DNA of 60,389 nt, from the NCBI RefSeq assembly GCF_003997935.1, contig NZ_RZQL01000009.1, positions 1 to 60,389 on the forward strand, written 5' to 3'. The position numbers and the translations under genes were made by a program. Each line of letters begins with the position of its first letter. Position 1 is the first letter of the stretch. This DNA is from Mesorhizobium sp. M7A.F.Ca.US.006.01.1.1 (GTDB taxonomy: Bacteria > Pseudomonadota > Alphaproteobacteria > Rhizobiales > Rhizobiaceae). Under the pieces are notes generated by a model. That model saw only the letters and a list, made by a program, of their open reading frames with translations. It was not told where the DNA came from and did not search any database. Shown one piece after another: positions 36,879 through 46,204 of the stretch.

Positions 36879-37259
36879 ATGAAGCGCTTTATCCTCTCTG
36901 TTCTCGCCGTCTCGATGCTGGCCGTGCCGACCATCCAGTCCGCCCAGGCCGCGTCCAACAATGCGCAGCAGGGGCAGTACACCCAGGATTGGAAGAACAA
37001 GCCCGGCAAGCCCGGTCGGCCTGGCAAGCCCGACAATCGGCGCGACTGGAACAAGCCCGGCAAGCCTGGCTACAACAAGAACCAGTGGCGGCATGGCCAG
37101 AAATATTCCGGCTGGAAGCGCCATCAGCCGATCCGCGACTATGGCCGCTACGGCCTGCATCGTCCCGGCCGCGGCCAGGAATGGATCCGCGTCGGCAACG
37201 ACTATGTGCTGGTCGGCATCCTCTCCGGCGTCATCTTCGGCGCGCTTGCCGCGCATTAA
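36879..37259 (+). CDS. RcnB-like periplasmic protein
   Basis: 126 residues with aaggag before the ATG. A signal peptide ends SAQAAS near residue 27. The middle has repeated KPGKPG and tryptophan-rich segments (QDWKNKPGKPGRPGKPDN). The C-terminal RGQEWIRVGNDYVLVGILSG, then VIFGALAAH is the RcnB-family signature. E. coli RcnB modulates nickel and cobalt in the periplasm; rhizobial members are mostly untested. A terminator follows. Confidence 0.85.
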   Translation: MKRFILSVLAVSMLAVPTIQSAQAASNNAQQGQYTQDWKNKPGKPGRPGKPDNRRDWNKPGKPGYNKNQWRHGQKYSGWKRHQPIRDYGRYGLHRPGRGQEWIRVGNDYVLVGILSGVIFGALAAH

Positions 37260-37286
37260 TCGGCACTTGCCGGACATTGAAAAGGG

Positions 37287-37316
37287 AGGCGGCCCGCTAC
37301 GGCCGCCTTTCTTTTT
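37287..37316 (+). terminator. Intrinsic terminator after RcnB-like gene
   Basis: Stem AGGCGGCC (37287-37294) / GGCCGCCT (37301-37308) with a six-base loop, followed by a T-rich run to 37316. Confidence 0.85.
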
Positions 37317-37400
37317 GCCCTGTGGAAACCGGGTATGGCCCGTATTAGGGGTCGTCGGGCTTCCCAGGCATGATTATATGGTGGGGAAACGAGTTCCCCG

Positions 37401-39341
37401 ATGCGCTTTCCACCCGCCTTCCTCGACGAGATACGCGACCGCGTGCCGATTTCATCGGTGATCGGCCAGCGCGTCGCGTGGGATCGCAAGAAGACCAACG
37501 CGCCGCGCGGCGACTATTGGGCGTGCTGCCCGTTCCATGGCGAGAAGAGCCCATCCTTCCACTGCGAGGACAAGAAGGGCCGCTATCATTGTTTCGGCTG
37601 TTCGGTCTCGGGCGATCACTTCAAGTTCCTCACGGAACTGGACGGGATGAGCTTTCCCGAAGCGGTGGAAAAAATCGCCGACATGGCCGGTGTACCGATG
37701 CCGGTTCGCGACGCGCAGGAGGAGCGGCGCGAAAAGGAACGCGCCAGCCTGACCGACGTCATGGAAATGGCGACCGCGTTCTTCCAGGAACGGCTGCAAG
37801 GGCCGGAAGGCGCCAAGGCGCGTGCCTATCTGCGCGACCGCGGACTGACGCCGGCGACGCAGCAATCGTTCCGGCTCGGTTTTGCGCCCGACAGCCGCAA
37901 TGCGCTGAAGGAGCATCTCGCCGCCAAGGGCGTGCCGAAAGCCGATATCGAGGCCTGCGGACTGGTGCGCCACGGCGACGACATTCCGGTTTCCTATGAC
38001 TGGTTCCGTGACCGCATCATGTTCCCGATCCCGGATTCCAGGGGGAAGATCATCGCCTTTGGCGGCCGTGCGCTGGCGCCCGATGCGCTGGCCAAATACA
38101 TGAACTCGCCTGACACCGAGCTCTTCCACAAGGGCAACGTGCTCTATAATTTCGCCCGCGCCCGCAAGGCCTTGGCCAAGGACGGCACGGTCATTGCCGT
38201 CGAAGGCTATATGGACGTGATCGCGCTGGCACAGGCCGGCTTCGAGAATGTCGTGGCGCCGCTTGGCACCGCGCTTACCGAGAACCAGCTCGAGCTGCTG
38301 TGGCGCATGGCGCCGGAGCCGATGCTGTGCTTCGACGGCGACAAGGCCGGGCTGAAGGCAGCGTGGCGGGCCGCCGATATGGCGCTGCCGTCTGTGCAGG
38401 CCGGCCGCTCGGCGCGTTTCGCGCTGCTGCCGGAAGGCAAGGATCCCGACGATCTGGTCAAGGCCGAAGGACCGGATGCATTTCGTCGCGTTCTGGCCGA
38501 GGCGCGGCCGCTGGTCGACCTTTTGTGGATGCGTGAGACGGCGGGCGGCGTCTTCGATACGCCGGAGCGGCGGGCCGAGCTCGAGAAGACGCTGCGCGAA
38601 CTGACCAGCCGCATCCGCGACGAAAGCCTGCGCTACCACTACCAGCAGGAGATGCGGGAGCGTGTGCTGAGCTTCTTCGGCTCGCAGCGCAGTGCCCGGC
38701 AAGGTCGGCAGGGGCAGGACTGGAAACAGGGCCAGGGCAAGACGGCCGCGCCCGGCGGGCAGTTCGCAAAGGCCGGCAGCGGCCGCATGGCGATCACCGA
38801 AAGCCTCGGCCAGTCGGCTTTGGTCAAACGTGGCGGCGAGGGGATGTCGGTGCGCGAGGCGACGATCATCGTCGCGTTGATCAACCATCCGGCGCTGATC
38901 GACGAGAATTTCGCCCATATCGAGTTCCTCGATCTCGCCAACTCCGATCTGAGGCGGCTGCATGCGGCAATCCTCGATGCAATGGCGCACGACATGGCCA
39001 ATGACCGGCAGGCGGTGATTGCGACGATCGAACGCGCCGGCTGCGCCGAGATCTGGGAGCGGGCCGTCGGCCTGATCCGGCGAATGCGGCAATGGCCGGC
39101 GCTGGAGACCGCTGCCCTTGAAGATGCCCGCGATGCTTTCAGCCAGGCGCTGCACTTGCAGCGCAGCGCGCGCACCTTACATAAGGAACTGAAACAGGCG
39201 GAAGCGGCGCTCGCCACCGATCCCACAGACGAAAACTACCGGCACCTGATCGAAATTCAGGCGCAATTCCAGGATGTGCAGGCCACGGAAGCGCTGATCG
39301 AAGGGTTTGGCGTCTCCTCGGGCAGGGCAGGGCGAGCTTAG
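37401..39341 (+). CDS. dnaG: DNA primase
   Basis: 646 residues. The CHC2 zinc finger is CCPFHGEKSPSFHC then HCFGCSVSGD. The TOPRIM core is AVEGYMDVIALAQAGFENVV with FDGDKAG as the metal-binding pair. The C-terminal helical part (from about residue 470) would contact DnaB. It synthesises RNA primers for replication. The ATG at 37401 follows a small hairpin (ggggaa-acgag-ttcccc, 37383-37399) instead of an obvious ribosome site. dnaG-rpoD is the conserved macromolecular-synthesis order. Confidence 0.97.
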   Translation: MRFPPAFLDEIRDRVPISSVIGQRVAWDRKKTNAPRGDYWACCPFHGEKSPSFHCEDKKGRYHCFGCSVSGDHFKFLTELDGMSFPEAVEKIADMAGVPMPVRDAQEERREKERASLTDVMEMATAFFQERLQGPEGAKARAYLRDRGLTPATQQSFRLGFAPDSRNALKEHLAAKGVPKADIEACGLVRHGDDIPVSYDWFRDRIMFPIPDSRGKIIAFGGRALAPDALAKYMNSPDTELFHKGNVLYNFARARKALAKDGTVIAVEGYMDVIALAQAGFENVVAPLGTALTENQLELLWRMAPEPMLCFDGDKAGLKAAWRAADMALPSVQAGRSARFALLPEGKDPDDLVKAEGPDAFRRVLAEARPLVDLLWMRETAGGVFDTPERRAELEKTLRELTSRIRDESLRYHYQQEMRERVLSFFGSQRSARQGRQGQDWKQGQGKTAAPGGQFAKAGSGRMAITESLGQSALVKRGGEGMSVREATIIVALINHPALIDENFAHIEFLDLANSDLRRLHAAILDAMAHDMANDRQAVIATIERAGCAEIWERAVGLIRRMRQWPALETAALEDARDAFSQALHLQRSARTLHKELKQAEAALATDPTDENYRHLIEIQAQFQDVQATEALIEGFGVSSGRAGRA

Positions 39342-39765
39342 TTGGAAGCGAGTGAATTGAGAAAGCGTCGTTGCGCGTCCAAATGGCGCGTAACGGGCTA
39401 AGTCGGGTAATTGATTCGCTTTTTTCATGCGAATCATGCGAGAGGCGCTTGACCTTCTGGCAGATTGGCGGAATCAGGACGATTCGAAACGTTAACCCGA
39501 ACCCGCGTCGACGGGAAATAAGCGATGTGAGGTACTGGTCACTGGACAGGCAGTCCGCCTGCCACAGATATCAGGGTTAATCTGGACTTAATGGATGTCG
39601 CCCAAAAGGGGGAAACCCGATTTGGGCAACGACATACACCAAACGAAACGAGTTGATGCAGTTACTGGCCCGGTGAAGCGCGTTTCATAAGCGAGCGCAT
39701 CCGATTTGACTGGTCCGACAGCTTACGCGGCTTTGAAGTTCGGCCGCTAGGAGAAGATAAAAACT
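39342..39765. promoter_or_regulatory. dnaG-rpoD intergenic region with leader hairpin
   Basis: 424 bp. A TTGACC at 39449-39454 is a possible -35 of an rpoD promoter, without a clear -10. A hairpin with arms GCCCAAA (39600-39606) and TTTGGGC (39621-39627) sits about 140 nt upstream of the rpoD start. No open frame with a ribosome site was seen. The length suggests a long rpoD leader. Confidence 0.5.
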
Positions 39766-41787
39766 ATGGCGACAAAGGAAAAGGAAGAGGTCGAAACCGA
39801 ACGCGAAGGCGCCACCGATGGCCCTCTGCTCGACCTTTCCGATGATGCTGTCAAGAAGATGATCAAGGCCGCCAAGAAGCGCGGCTATGTCACCATGGAC
39901 GAGCTGAATTCGGTGCTGCCCTCAGAGGAAGTGACCTCCGAGCAGATCGAGGACACGATGGCGATGCTGTCCGACATGGGCATCAACGTGGTCGAGGACG
40001 ACGAGCAGGGCGAGGAGCCCGAGGCCGCCGACACCGCGGCCGATGCCGAGGAAGACGCCAACGAGCTGGCTGAACAGACCGGCACCGCGGTCGCCGCCAC
40101 CACCACCAAGAAAGAACCGACCGATCGCACCGACGATCCGGTGCGCATGTATCTGCGCGAGATGGGCTCGGTCGAGCTGTTGTCGCGCGAGGGCGAAATT
40201 GCCATCGCCAAGCGCATCGAGGCCGGTCGCGAGACGATGATCGCGGGTCTGTGCGAAAGCCCGTTGACCTTCCAGGCCATCATCATCTGGCGCGACGAAC
40301 TCAACGAATCCAAGATCCTGCTGCGCGAGATCATCGATCTCGAAGCCACCTATGCCGGCCCCGAGGCCAAGCAGGCGCCGGTGGTCGAGCGCGTCGAGGA
40401 AGCCAAGGTCGAGGACAAGCCGCGCCGTTCGCGCGACGACGAAGACGACATCACCAATGTCGGCGCCGATACGCGTGGGCTGACGGATGACGACGACGAA
40501 GACGAGGACGAAGCGAGCCTGTCGCTGGCCGCGATGGAAGCGGAACTCCGCCCGCAGGTGATGGAGACGCTCGACGTTATCGCCGACACCTACAAAAAGC
40601 TGCGCAAGCTGCAGGACCAGCAGGTCGAGAACAGGCTCGCCGCCGCGGGCACGCTGTCGCCCAGCCAGGATCGCCGGCTGAAGGAGCTGAAGGACCAGCT
40701 GATCAAGGCGGTGAAGTCGCTGTCGCTCAACACGGCGCGCATCGAGGCGCTGGTCGAGCAGCTCTATGACATCAACAAGCGCCTGGTGCAGAACGAAGGC
40801 AAGCTGCTCAGGCTGGCCGAAAGCTACGGCGTGCGCCGCGAAGAGTTCCTGAAGGAATATCAGGGTTCCGAGCTCGACCCGAACTGGACGCGCTCGATCG
40901 GCAATCTGACATCGCGCGGCTGGAAGGAATTCACCAAGAACGAGAAGGATGCGATCAAGGACCTGCGCGCCGAGATCCAGAACCTCGCCACCGAAACGGC
41001 GATCTCGATCCTGGAATTCCGCAAGATCGTCAACCAGGTGCAGAAGGGCGAGCGCGAAGCGGCGATCGCCAAGAAGGAAATGGTCGAAGCCAATCTGCGC
41101 CTCGTCATCTCCATCGCCAAGAAATATACCAATCGCGGCCTGCAGTTCCTCGACCTGATCCAGGAAGGCAATATCGGCCTGATGAAGGCGGTCGACAAAT
41201 TCGAATACCGCCGTGGTTACAAGTTCTCGACCTACGCGACGTGGTGGATCCGGCAGGCGATCACGCGTTCGATCGCCGATCAGGCGCGCACCATCCGTAT
41301 TCCGGTGCACATGATCGAGACGATCAACAAGATCGTGCGCACCTCGCGCCAGATGCTGCACGAGATCGGCCGCGAGCCGACGCCGGAAGAACTGGCTGAA
41401 AAACTCGCCATGCCGCTCGAAAAAGTGCGCAAGGTCTTGAAGATCGCCAAGGAGCCGATCTCGCTCGAAACGCCGGTCGGCGACGAGGAGGATTCGCATC
41501 TGGGCGATTTCATCGAGGACAAGATGGCGATCCTGCCGATCGACGCGGCGATCCAGGCCAATCTGCGCGAGACCACCACGCGCGTGCTGGCCTCGCTGAC
41601 GCCGCGCGAGGAGCGCGTGCTCAGAATGCGCTTCGGTATCGGCATGAACACCGACCACACGCTGGAAGAAGTCGGCCAGCAGTTCTCGGTCACCCGCGAG
41701 CGTATCCGCCAGATCGAAGCCAAGGCGCTGCGCAAGCTCAAGCACCCGAGCAGGTCGCGCAAGCTGCGCAGCTTCCTGGATAGCTGA
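39766..41787 (+). CDS. rpoD: RNA polymerase housekeeping sigma-70 factor
   Basis: 673 residues. The acidic region 1.1, a long acidic insert ([20 protein letters not shown]), and region 2 with [20 protein letters not shown], the -10-recognition helix. Region 3 is [20 protein letters not shown], and region 4 is [20 protein letters not shown], the -35 helix. This is the primary sigma of the alphaproteobacterial type. It recognises the promoters of most genes here. The ribosome site is aggaga before the ATG. Confidence 0.98.
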   Translation: MATKEKEEVETEREGATDGPLLDLSDDAVKKMIKAAKKRGYVTMDELNSVLPSEEVTSEQIEDTMAMLSDMGINVVEDDEQGEEPEAADTAADAEEDANELAEQTGTAVAATTTKKEPTDRTDDPVRMYLREMGSVELLSREGEIAIAKRIEAGRETMIAGLCESPLTFQAIIIWRDELNESKILLREIIDLEATYAGPEAKQAPVVERVEEAKVEDKPRRSRDDEDDITNVGADTRGLTDDDDEDEDEASLSLAAMEAELRPQVMETLDVIADTYKKLRKLQDQQVENRLAAAGTLSPSQDRRLKELKDQLIKAVKSLSLNTARIEALVEQLYDINKRLVQNEGKLLRLAESYGVRREEFLKEYQGSELDPNWTRSIGNLTSRGWKEFTKNEKDAIKDLRAEIQNLATETAISILEFRKIVNQVQKGEREAAIAKKEMVEANLRLVISIAKKYTNRGLQFLDLIQEGNIGLMKAVDKFEYRRGYKFSTYATWWIRQAITRSIADQARTIRIPVHMIETINKIVRTSRQMLHEIGREPTPEELAEKLAMPLEKVRKVLKIAKEPISLETPVGDEEDSHLGDFIEDKMAILPIDAAIQANLRETTTRVLASLTPREERVLRMRFGIGMNTDHTLEEVGQQFSVTRERIRQIEAKALRKLKHPSRSRKLRSFLDS

Positions 41788-41809
41788 GACTTACCGATGC
41801 AAAGAGTTC

Positions 41810-41835
41810 AAGGGCGCCGATGGCGCCCTTTTTTG
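41810..41835 (+). terminator. rpoD intrinsic terminator
   Basis: Stem AAGGGCGCC (41810-41818) / GGCGCCCTT (41822-41830) with a 3-base loop and a T run. Confidence 0.9.
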
Positions 41836-41967
41836 TTGTGGGACGCGCTCTTGCGGCGCGGGCCCTTCGGGAGGATAATTTCCGTGTCGGATGCATTTTC
41901 TGGGCGACAACCCGGATGCCCGCCCCGGTGAAGCCGCCGTGCTCCGTGGCCCCGGAGGAGGTGTGCC

Positions 41968-42261
41968 ATGACAAGCTACATCGTGCTGATGAACTGGACG
42001 GAGCAGGGTGCCAGGAACGTGCGCGAGTCACCAAAGCGGCTCGACGCCGCCAGGAAGCAACTGGGAGACATGGGCGGATCGTTCAAGGCGTTTTACCTGA
42101 CCATGGGCGAATACGACATGGTGGCGGTGGTCGAAGCGCCCGACGACGCGGTGCTGGCGCGTTTCTCGCTGATGCTGGCGGCGGCCGGCAATGTCAGGAC
42201 GCGGACGCTGAAGGCGTTCCCCGAATTGGCCTACCGCGAGATCATCACCTCGCTCGGGTGA
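41968..42261 (+). CDS. GYD-domain protein
   Basis: 97 residues after a ggaggag ribosome site. The sequence YIVLMNWTEQGARNVRESPK, then FYLTMGEYDMVAVVEAPDDA has the central GEYD variant of the GYD motif. It belongs to a small ferredoxin-like fold family of unknown function, found singly or in pairs. No partner gene is clear. Confidence 0.85.
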   Translation: MTSYIVLMNWTEQGARNVRESPKRLDAARKQLGDMGGSFKAFYLTMGEYDMVAVVEAPDDAVLARFSLMLAAAGNVRTRTLKAFPELAYREIITSLG

Positions 42262-42368
42262 AGGAATCGGCAGAGTGTCTCGAAGGTGCTGGTTGGTGCC
42301 GGCTTGGTGGCGCTTTGCCGCAAGACGGGGCGTTTCGCCATGATAGAATGCGGCCGAGGGAGATCGCG

Positions 42369-42638
42369 ATGAAAAAAGTTTCGATATTGGTCGCCAGTTT
42401 TGCTGCTTTGTCCTCGCTGCCGTTCTCCGCCAGCGCCAGCGCCCAAAAACCGGTCGGCATGGCCAATCCGGCATCCGTCCATTGTGGCGAGATCGGCGGG
42501 CGCCTGGTGATCAGGAAGGACAAGGCCGGCAACGAATATGGGTTTTGCCGCTTGCCCAATAGGCGCCTTTGCGAGGAGTGGGCGCTGTTTCGCGACAACA
42601 AGTGCGTCGGGCCAAAGATTGCCATGCGCCGCAAGTGA
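42369..42638 (+). CDS. Secreted DUF333-like small protein
   Basis: 89 residues, start preceded by gggaga. A signal peptide (MKKVSILVASFAALSSLPFS, ending SASA) is followed by MANPASVHCGEIGGRLVIRK and CEEWALFRDNKC. This is the DUF333 pattern seen in small putative lipoproteins or periplasmic proteins; there is no lipobox here, so it is probably soluble in the periplasm. Four cysteines could form two disulfides. Confidence 0.8.
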   Translation: MKKVSILVASFAALSSLPFSASASAQKPVGMANPASVHCGEIGGRLVIRKDKAGNEYGFCRLPNRRLCEEWALFRDNKCVGPKIAMRRK

Positions 42639-42664
42639 CGCACCTGCCATGATAGGGTGAGATC

Positions 42665-43729
42665 ATGTCCGAACCGCATTCCCATTCGCATCTGTGGCCC
42701 GGCGTGCCACTCGCGCTTGGCTCGGCCGTCCTGTTCGGGGCGACGCCACCGCTCAGCAAGCTGCTGCTCAATGGCGTCAATCCCTTCATGCTGGCCGGGC
42801 TGCTCTATCTCGGTGCCGGTCTTGGCCTCGCTCTGTACCGCCAGCTTCGGGGCAGGCAGGCCGCGGCCGGGGAGGCGCAACTGACCGCCGGGGATATTCC
42901 CTGGCTGGCGCTGGCGATCGGCATGGGCGGCGTCATCGCGCCGGTGCTGCTGATGTTCGGCTTGACCCTCAACACGGCGTCCAGTTCGGCGCTGCTGCTC
43001 AACCTGGAAGGGCTGGCGACGATGGCGATCGCCTGGCTCGTCTATCGCGAGAATGTCGACCGGCGCCTGCTGTTTGGCGCCTTCGCCATTCTGGCGGGCG
43101 CCGTTCTTCTGTCATGGCAAGGCGAGGGCGTAGCTTTCAACCGTGGCGCCTTGCTGGTGGCAGGGGCTTGTCTGGCCTGGGGGGTCGACAACAATTTCAC
43201 GCGCAGGATCTCCGCCACCGACCCGGTGGTGATCGCCATGCTCAAGGGGCTAGTGGCGGGTGTCGTCAATGTCGGGCTGGCGCTTGCCGGCGGGGCTTTG
43301 TTTCCCCCGGCGTCGGTCATTGCAGCGACCGCCGCAGTCGGTTTCTTCGGCATTGGGGTCAGCCTGGTGATGTTCATCGTGGCGCTGCGTCATCTGGGCA
43401 CCGCGCGGACAGGGGCCTATTACTCGCTCGCTCCCTTCATCGGCGCGTTGCTGGCAATCGTCCTCCTGGGTGACGCCGTCACGCTCAAGCTGGCTGTCGC
43501 CGGACTGCTGATGGGCGTTGGCCTGTGGCTGCATCTGTCGGAACGCCATGAGCACGAGCACGATCATGAGGAACTGGAACACGAACACAGCCATGTGCAT
43601 GACGAGCACCACCAGCACCATCATGACGGGCCGGTGAGCGAGCCGCATTCGCACTGGCACCGGCATGCCCCGATGCGCCACCGGCATCCGCATTATCCCG
43701 ACCTGCACCATAGGCATGGCCACGGATAG
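42665..43729 (+). CDS. EamA/DMT-type transporter with histidine-rich tail
   Basis: 354 residues. Ten membrane segments in two EamA repeats, the first starting LALGSAVLFGATPPLSKLLL. The last 62 residues contain 24 histidines (for example EHSHVHDEHHQHHH) and the N-terminus has PHSHSH. Such ends usually bind Ni, Co or Zn. DMT exporters move small metabolites out; here a metal complex or metal-regulated export is inferred. The stop codon is directly followed by the DCC gene start, so they are one operon. Confidence 0.85.
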   Translation: MSEPHSHSHLWPGVPLALGSAVLFGATPPLSKLLLNGVNPFMLAGLLYLGAGLGLALYRQLRGRQAAAGEAQLTAGDIPWLALAIGMGGVIAPVLLMFGLTLNTASSSALLLNLEGLATMAIAWLVYRENVDRRLLFGAFAILAGAVLLSWQGEGVAFNRGALLVAGACLAWGVDNNFTRRISATDPVVIAMLKGLVAGVVNVGLALAGGALFPPASVIAATAAVGFFGIGVSLVMFIVALRHLGTARTGAYYSLAPFIGALLAIVLLGDAVTLKLAVAGLLMGVGLWLHLSERHEHEHDHEELEHEHSHVHDEHHQHHHDGPVSEPHSHWHRHAPMRHRHPHYPDLHHRHGHG

Positions 43730-44098
43730 ATGCTGACTGTCTGGTACAACACGCGCTGCCCGGTCTGCGATGCCGGGATCAGCCGGCAGAAGCGGCGGTT
43801 GGTCGAGGCGGTCAAGGCCGGGCAGATCGAATTCCGCGACATCAATTTTGAACCGGCAGCGCTTGCCGGACATGGCGCCGCGCTTGAGGATATCCGCCGC
43901 CGGCTGCACGCCACCGACGCGGCGGGCAGGCTGCTGGTCGGCGCCGACGTCGCCATCGCCGTGTGGAAGGTCACGCCGGGCGAGGGCTGGCTGGCGACTT
44001 TGTTCGGCAATCCGGTTGCCTTGCCGCTGACACGCTTTGCCTACGACCGCTTCGCCGATCTTCTCTATGCCTGGAACCGGCGCAAGGGTCGCTGGTAG
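43730..44098 (+). CDS. DCC-family (DUF393) thiol-disulfide protein
   Basis: 122 residues. The start MLTVWYNTRCPVCDAGI has the CPVC redox pair that names the DCC family. It is predicted thioredoxin-like, with GRLLVGADVAIAVWKVTPGE conserved. The start codon follows the upstream stop codon with no gap, implying translational coupling with the His-rich exporter. Confidence 0.85.
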   Translation: MLTVWYNTRCPVCDAGISRQKRRLVEAVKAGQIEFRDINFEPAALAGHGAALEDIRRRLHATDAAGRLLVGADVAIAVWKVTPGEGWLATLFGNPVALPLTRFAYDRFADLLYAWNRRKGRW

Positions 44099-44124
44099 CG
44101 CTTCGTGATTGACGACCGGAGCGC

Positions 44125-44153
44125 AAAGGTCCGGAGGACATCTCCGGACCTTT
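44125..44153. terminator. Two-way intrinsic terminator
   Basis: AAAGGTCCGGA (44125-44135) and TCCGGACCTTT (44143-44153) with a 7-base loop. T/A runs on both sides let it serve the DCC gene and the convergent DUF2798 gene. Confidence 0.85.
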
Positions 44154-44162
44154 TCGTGCGAT

Positions 44163-44420
44163 CTATCGGCTGGCCGGCTCGCACAGCGCGCCGACGATCC
44201 GGCGTACCACCGGCAGCACCAGCAGCAGCGTCGGAAACGCCACCAGCCAGGACAGGCCCCAGGCGGTCAGCCAGATGGACGGCAGGTCGGGGTGGAAGCC
44301 AAGGCTTTTCAACGTCGAGATGAGCGAGACGATGAAGGTCATCAACAGCGACAGCACCAACGGGCTGAGAACAGCGGCATAGCGGGCAGGCAGCTTTCTG
44401 CGCTGGCGTCTTGCAGTCAT
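44163..44420 (-). CDS. DUF2798-like two-helix membrane protein
   Basis: 85 residues from the ATG at 44420; upstream in-frame codons to 44612 cross the PadR operators and are rejected. Basic start (MTARRQRRKLPARYAAVLSP), two membrane helices (LVLSLLMTFIVSLISTLKSL and LSWLVAFPTLLLVLPVVRRI). The pattern matches DUF2798. Function unknown. Confidence 0.75.
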   Translation of the reverse strand: MTARRQRRKLPARYAAVLSPLVLSLLMTFIVSLISTLKSLGFHPDLPSIWLTAWGLSWLVAFPTLLLVLPVVRRIVGALCEPASR

Positions 44421-44606
44421 TTTGGGAGTTTCCCTGAAGTGTCCGGTCCGTCGCATTGCATCCATTCGCCGGTGATCGGCTGAATTGCCCGGAAAGACCG
44501 GGTTGGATGCGTTGCTTGACGGCAGACGCTTACGGAGCAGCCGAGGCGCTCGCGGGTCTTCTAGCGGCACGTTCCGGTGAAAGCAAGCCTCTGGCGTCGC
44601 ATTCAG

Positions 44607-44672
44607 ATACATCGTAAGATATATCTTGACTCCGTCGATTGGCTTGCCTAATTAAGATATATCGTAAGATAC
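44607..44672. promoter_or_regulatory. Direct-repeat operator region of PadR gene
   Basis: ata(c/t)atcgtaagata(t/c) occurs at 44607-44622 and again at 44657-44672, exactly 50 bp apart. The first copy overlaps a perfect palindrome AAGATATATCTT (44616-44627). This suggests the PadR protein controls its own gene. Confidence 0.6.
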
Positions 44673-44689
44673 AACTCAAGGAGCAATCA

Positions 44690-45388
44690 ATGCACAAACA
44701 TTTTGGGAACAATCATTTCGGCGAACGCATGTTCATGCACATGGCCGGCAAATTCGGCGGCAGAGGGGGCGGCGGCTTTGGCCCGTTCGGCCACGGCGGC
44801 CACGGCGGCCGCGGCGGAGGACGCGGCGGCCCGGGCGACATGTTCCGCGCCGGGCGCATGTTGGCCGACGGCGACCTCAAGCTGATCACGCTGTCGCTGC
44901 TGGCCGAGGCACCGCGCCACGGCTACGACATCATCAAGGCCCTGGAAGAGCGCACCAGCGGCATCTACAGCCCGAGCCCGGGCGTGGTCTACCCGACGCT
45001 GACCTTCCTGGAAGAGGCCGGCTATGCCGCCTCCGCCGCCGACGGCAACAAGAAGGTGTTTTCGATCACCGAAGCGGGCCAGGCGCATCTCGCCGATAAC
45101 CGCGAGATGATCGACGGCGTGCTCGACCATCTCGAGCGTTTCGGCCGCAAAATGGCCAAGGCGCGCGACTGGTTCGGCTGGAACGACGAGAGCGAAGAGG
45201 GCGGGCGTCGTGGCGGCCGGGGAGGCCGCGGGGATCGTTCGGAAGCGCGCGACGAATTCCGCGCAGTCCGCCACCGGCTGCGCACGGCTCTGGGCGACTT
45301 CGTCGACGCCCCGGCCGACAAACAGGCCGAGGCGATCGCCATCCTCGAAGCTGCCGCCGAGGCGCTGGAAGCGCTGTCGCACAAGTAA
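44690..45388 (+). CDS. PadR-family transcriptional regulator
   Basis: 232 residues from the ATG at 44690 (aaggag upstream). A Gly/His/Arg-rich N-terminus (residues 1-55, such as GGFGPFGHGGHGGRGGGRGG) precedes the PadR winged helix (LKLITLSLLAEAPRHGYDII, then YSPSPGVVYPTLTFLEEAGY). The C-terminal helix has another Gly/Arg patch. The His-rich head might sense metal. Autoregulation is inferred from repeats upstream. Confidence 0.9.
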   Translation: MHKHFGNNHFGERMFMHMAGKFGGRGGGGFGPFGHGGHGGRGGGRGGPGDMFRAGRMLADGDLKLITLSLLAEAPRHGYDIIKALEERTSGIYSPSPGVVYPTLTFLEEAGYAASAADGNKKVFSITEAGQAHLADNREMIDGVLDHLERFGRKMAKARDWFGWNDESEEGGRRGGRGGRGDRSEARDEFRAVRHRLRTALGDFVDAPADKQAEAIAILEAAAEALEALSHK

Positions 45389-45500
45389 GCTCGTCCGGCC
45401 GATGGGACGCCGCCCTTGCCCGCCGGGCCAAGGACCGATAGTGAAATTCATCCCGCGTCGCTCTACATGATGCGGGATGAATGCTGTTGGAGGAAGTCCG

Positions 45501-45800
45501 ATGTCTTTTCTGAAGCGTCTTTTCGGCGGTGGCGGCGGCGGAACCCAGACGGCCGAGCCGACGAGTGCAGCGCCAGCCAAGCAGGTCGAGCACAAGGGCT
45601 TCCTGGTCAGCGCCACGCCCTACAAGGCGGATGGCCAGTACCAGACGTGCGGCGTCGTCTCCAGGGAGATCGACGGCGTGGTGAAGGAACACAAATTCAT
45701 CCGCGCCGACCGCTTCGCCGGGCTCGACGACGCCGTCGACATCTCGATCAAGAAGGGCATCCAACTGGTCGACGAACAGGGCGAGCGGATTTTCGGGTAG
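45501..45800 (+). CDS. HlyU-family protein
   Basis: 99 residues from the ATG at 45501, with ggaggaag upstream. Sequence MSFLKRLFGGGGGGTQTAEP and EHKGFLVSATPYKADGQYQT, then REIDGVVKEHKFIRADRFAG match the HlyU transcriptional-activator family, though the rhizobial members have no tested targets. Confidence 0.85.
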   Translation: MSFLKRLFGGGGGGTQTAEPTSAAPAKQVEHKGFLVSATPYKADGQYQTCGVVSREIDGVVKEHKFIRADRFAGLDDAVDISIKKGIQLVDEQGERIFG

Positions 45801-45901
45801 GGCCGAGGGCGGATCGTCGCCACCAGACTAACGCCTAACCACGCGGGCCTTGCGCCGCGATAAATCTATCGTTCAGGGATTGACGTGCGGCCGCCAGCGG
45901 A

Positions 45902-46111
45902 TCAATTGGTCCTAGCGGGGTCGATCGTCATCAGGCGTGCCCTGGCCTCGATCAGGTGCCTTTGCGCGGCCCTTATCCGGCCGCACAATGCCAGATTAAG
46001 GGCGACGCCGCCTTCCTCGTCCAGCAAGTCATTGGCGCGCTTCAAAGAGTTCTCTGCTCTCCTTATGCGCAGTCTGGCGTTGGCCGCTTCGATGCTGTGA
46101 ATTTCAATCAT
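45902..46111 (-). CDS. Small helical protein, unknown function
   Basis: 69 residues starting MIEIHSIEAANARLRIRRAE at 46111, with aaagga about ten bases upstream. Arg/Ala/Glu-rich, likely a two-helix hairpin. No known family. It could be a chance frame, though the composition is gene-like. Confidence 0.5.
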   Translation of the reverse strand: MIEIHSIEAANARLRIRRAENSLKRANDLLDEEGGVALNLALCGRIRAAQRHLIEARARLMTIDPARTN

Positions 46112-46204
46112 TGTGCCGCGTCCTTTGCGGTTCCGGTCCCTTCATGGACTAAACCGCCGATGATCCTATTGGTTCCGGCGCTGTGACTATGGCTGCAGTT
46201 TCGG

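Noticed and set aside
37452..39155. Minus-strand open frame of 567 codons
   Set aside because: Antisense of dnaG, a fully recognised core gene; no ribosome site.
39922..41745. Minus-strand open frame of 607 codons
   Set aside because: Antisense of rpoD, produced by its biased codon use.
45902..46111. Possibility that this short frame is only chance
   Set aside because: Kept as a low-confidence gene because it has a plausible ribosome site and no competing gene on the other strand, but the alternative cannot be excluded.
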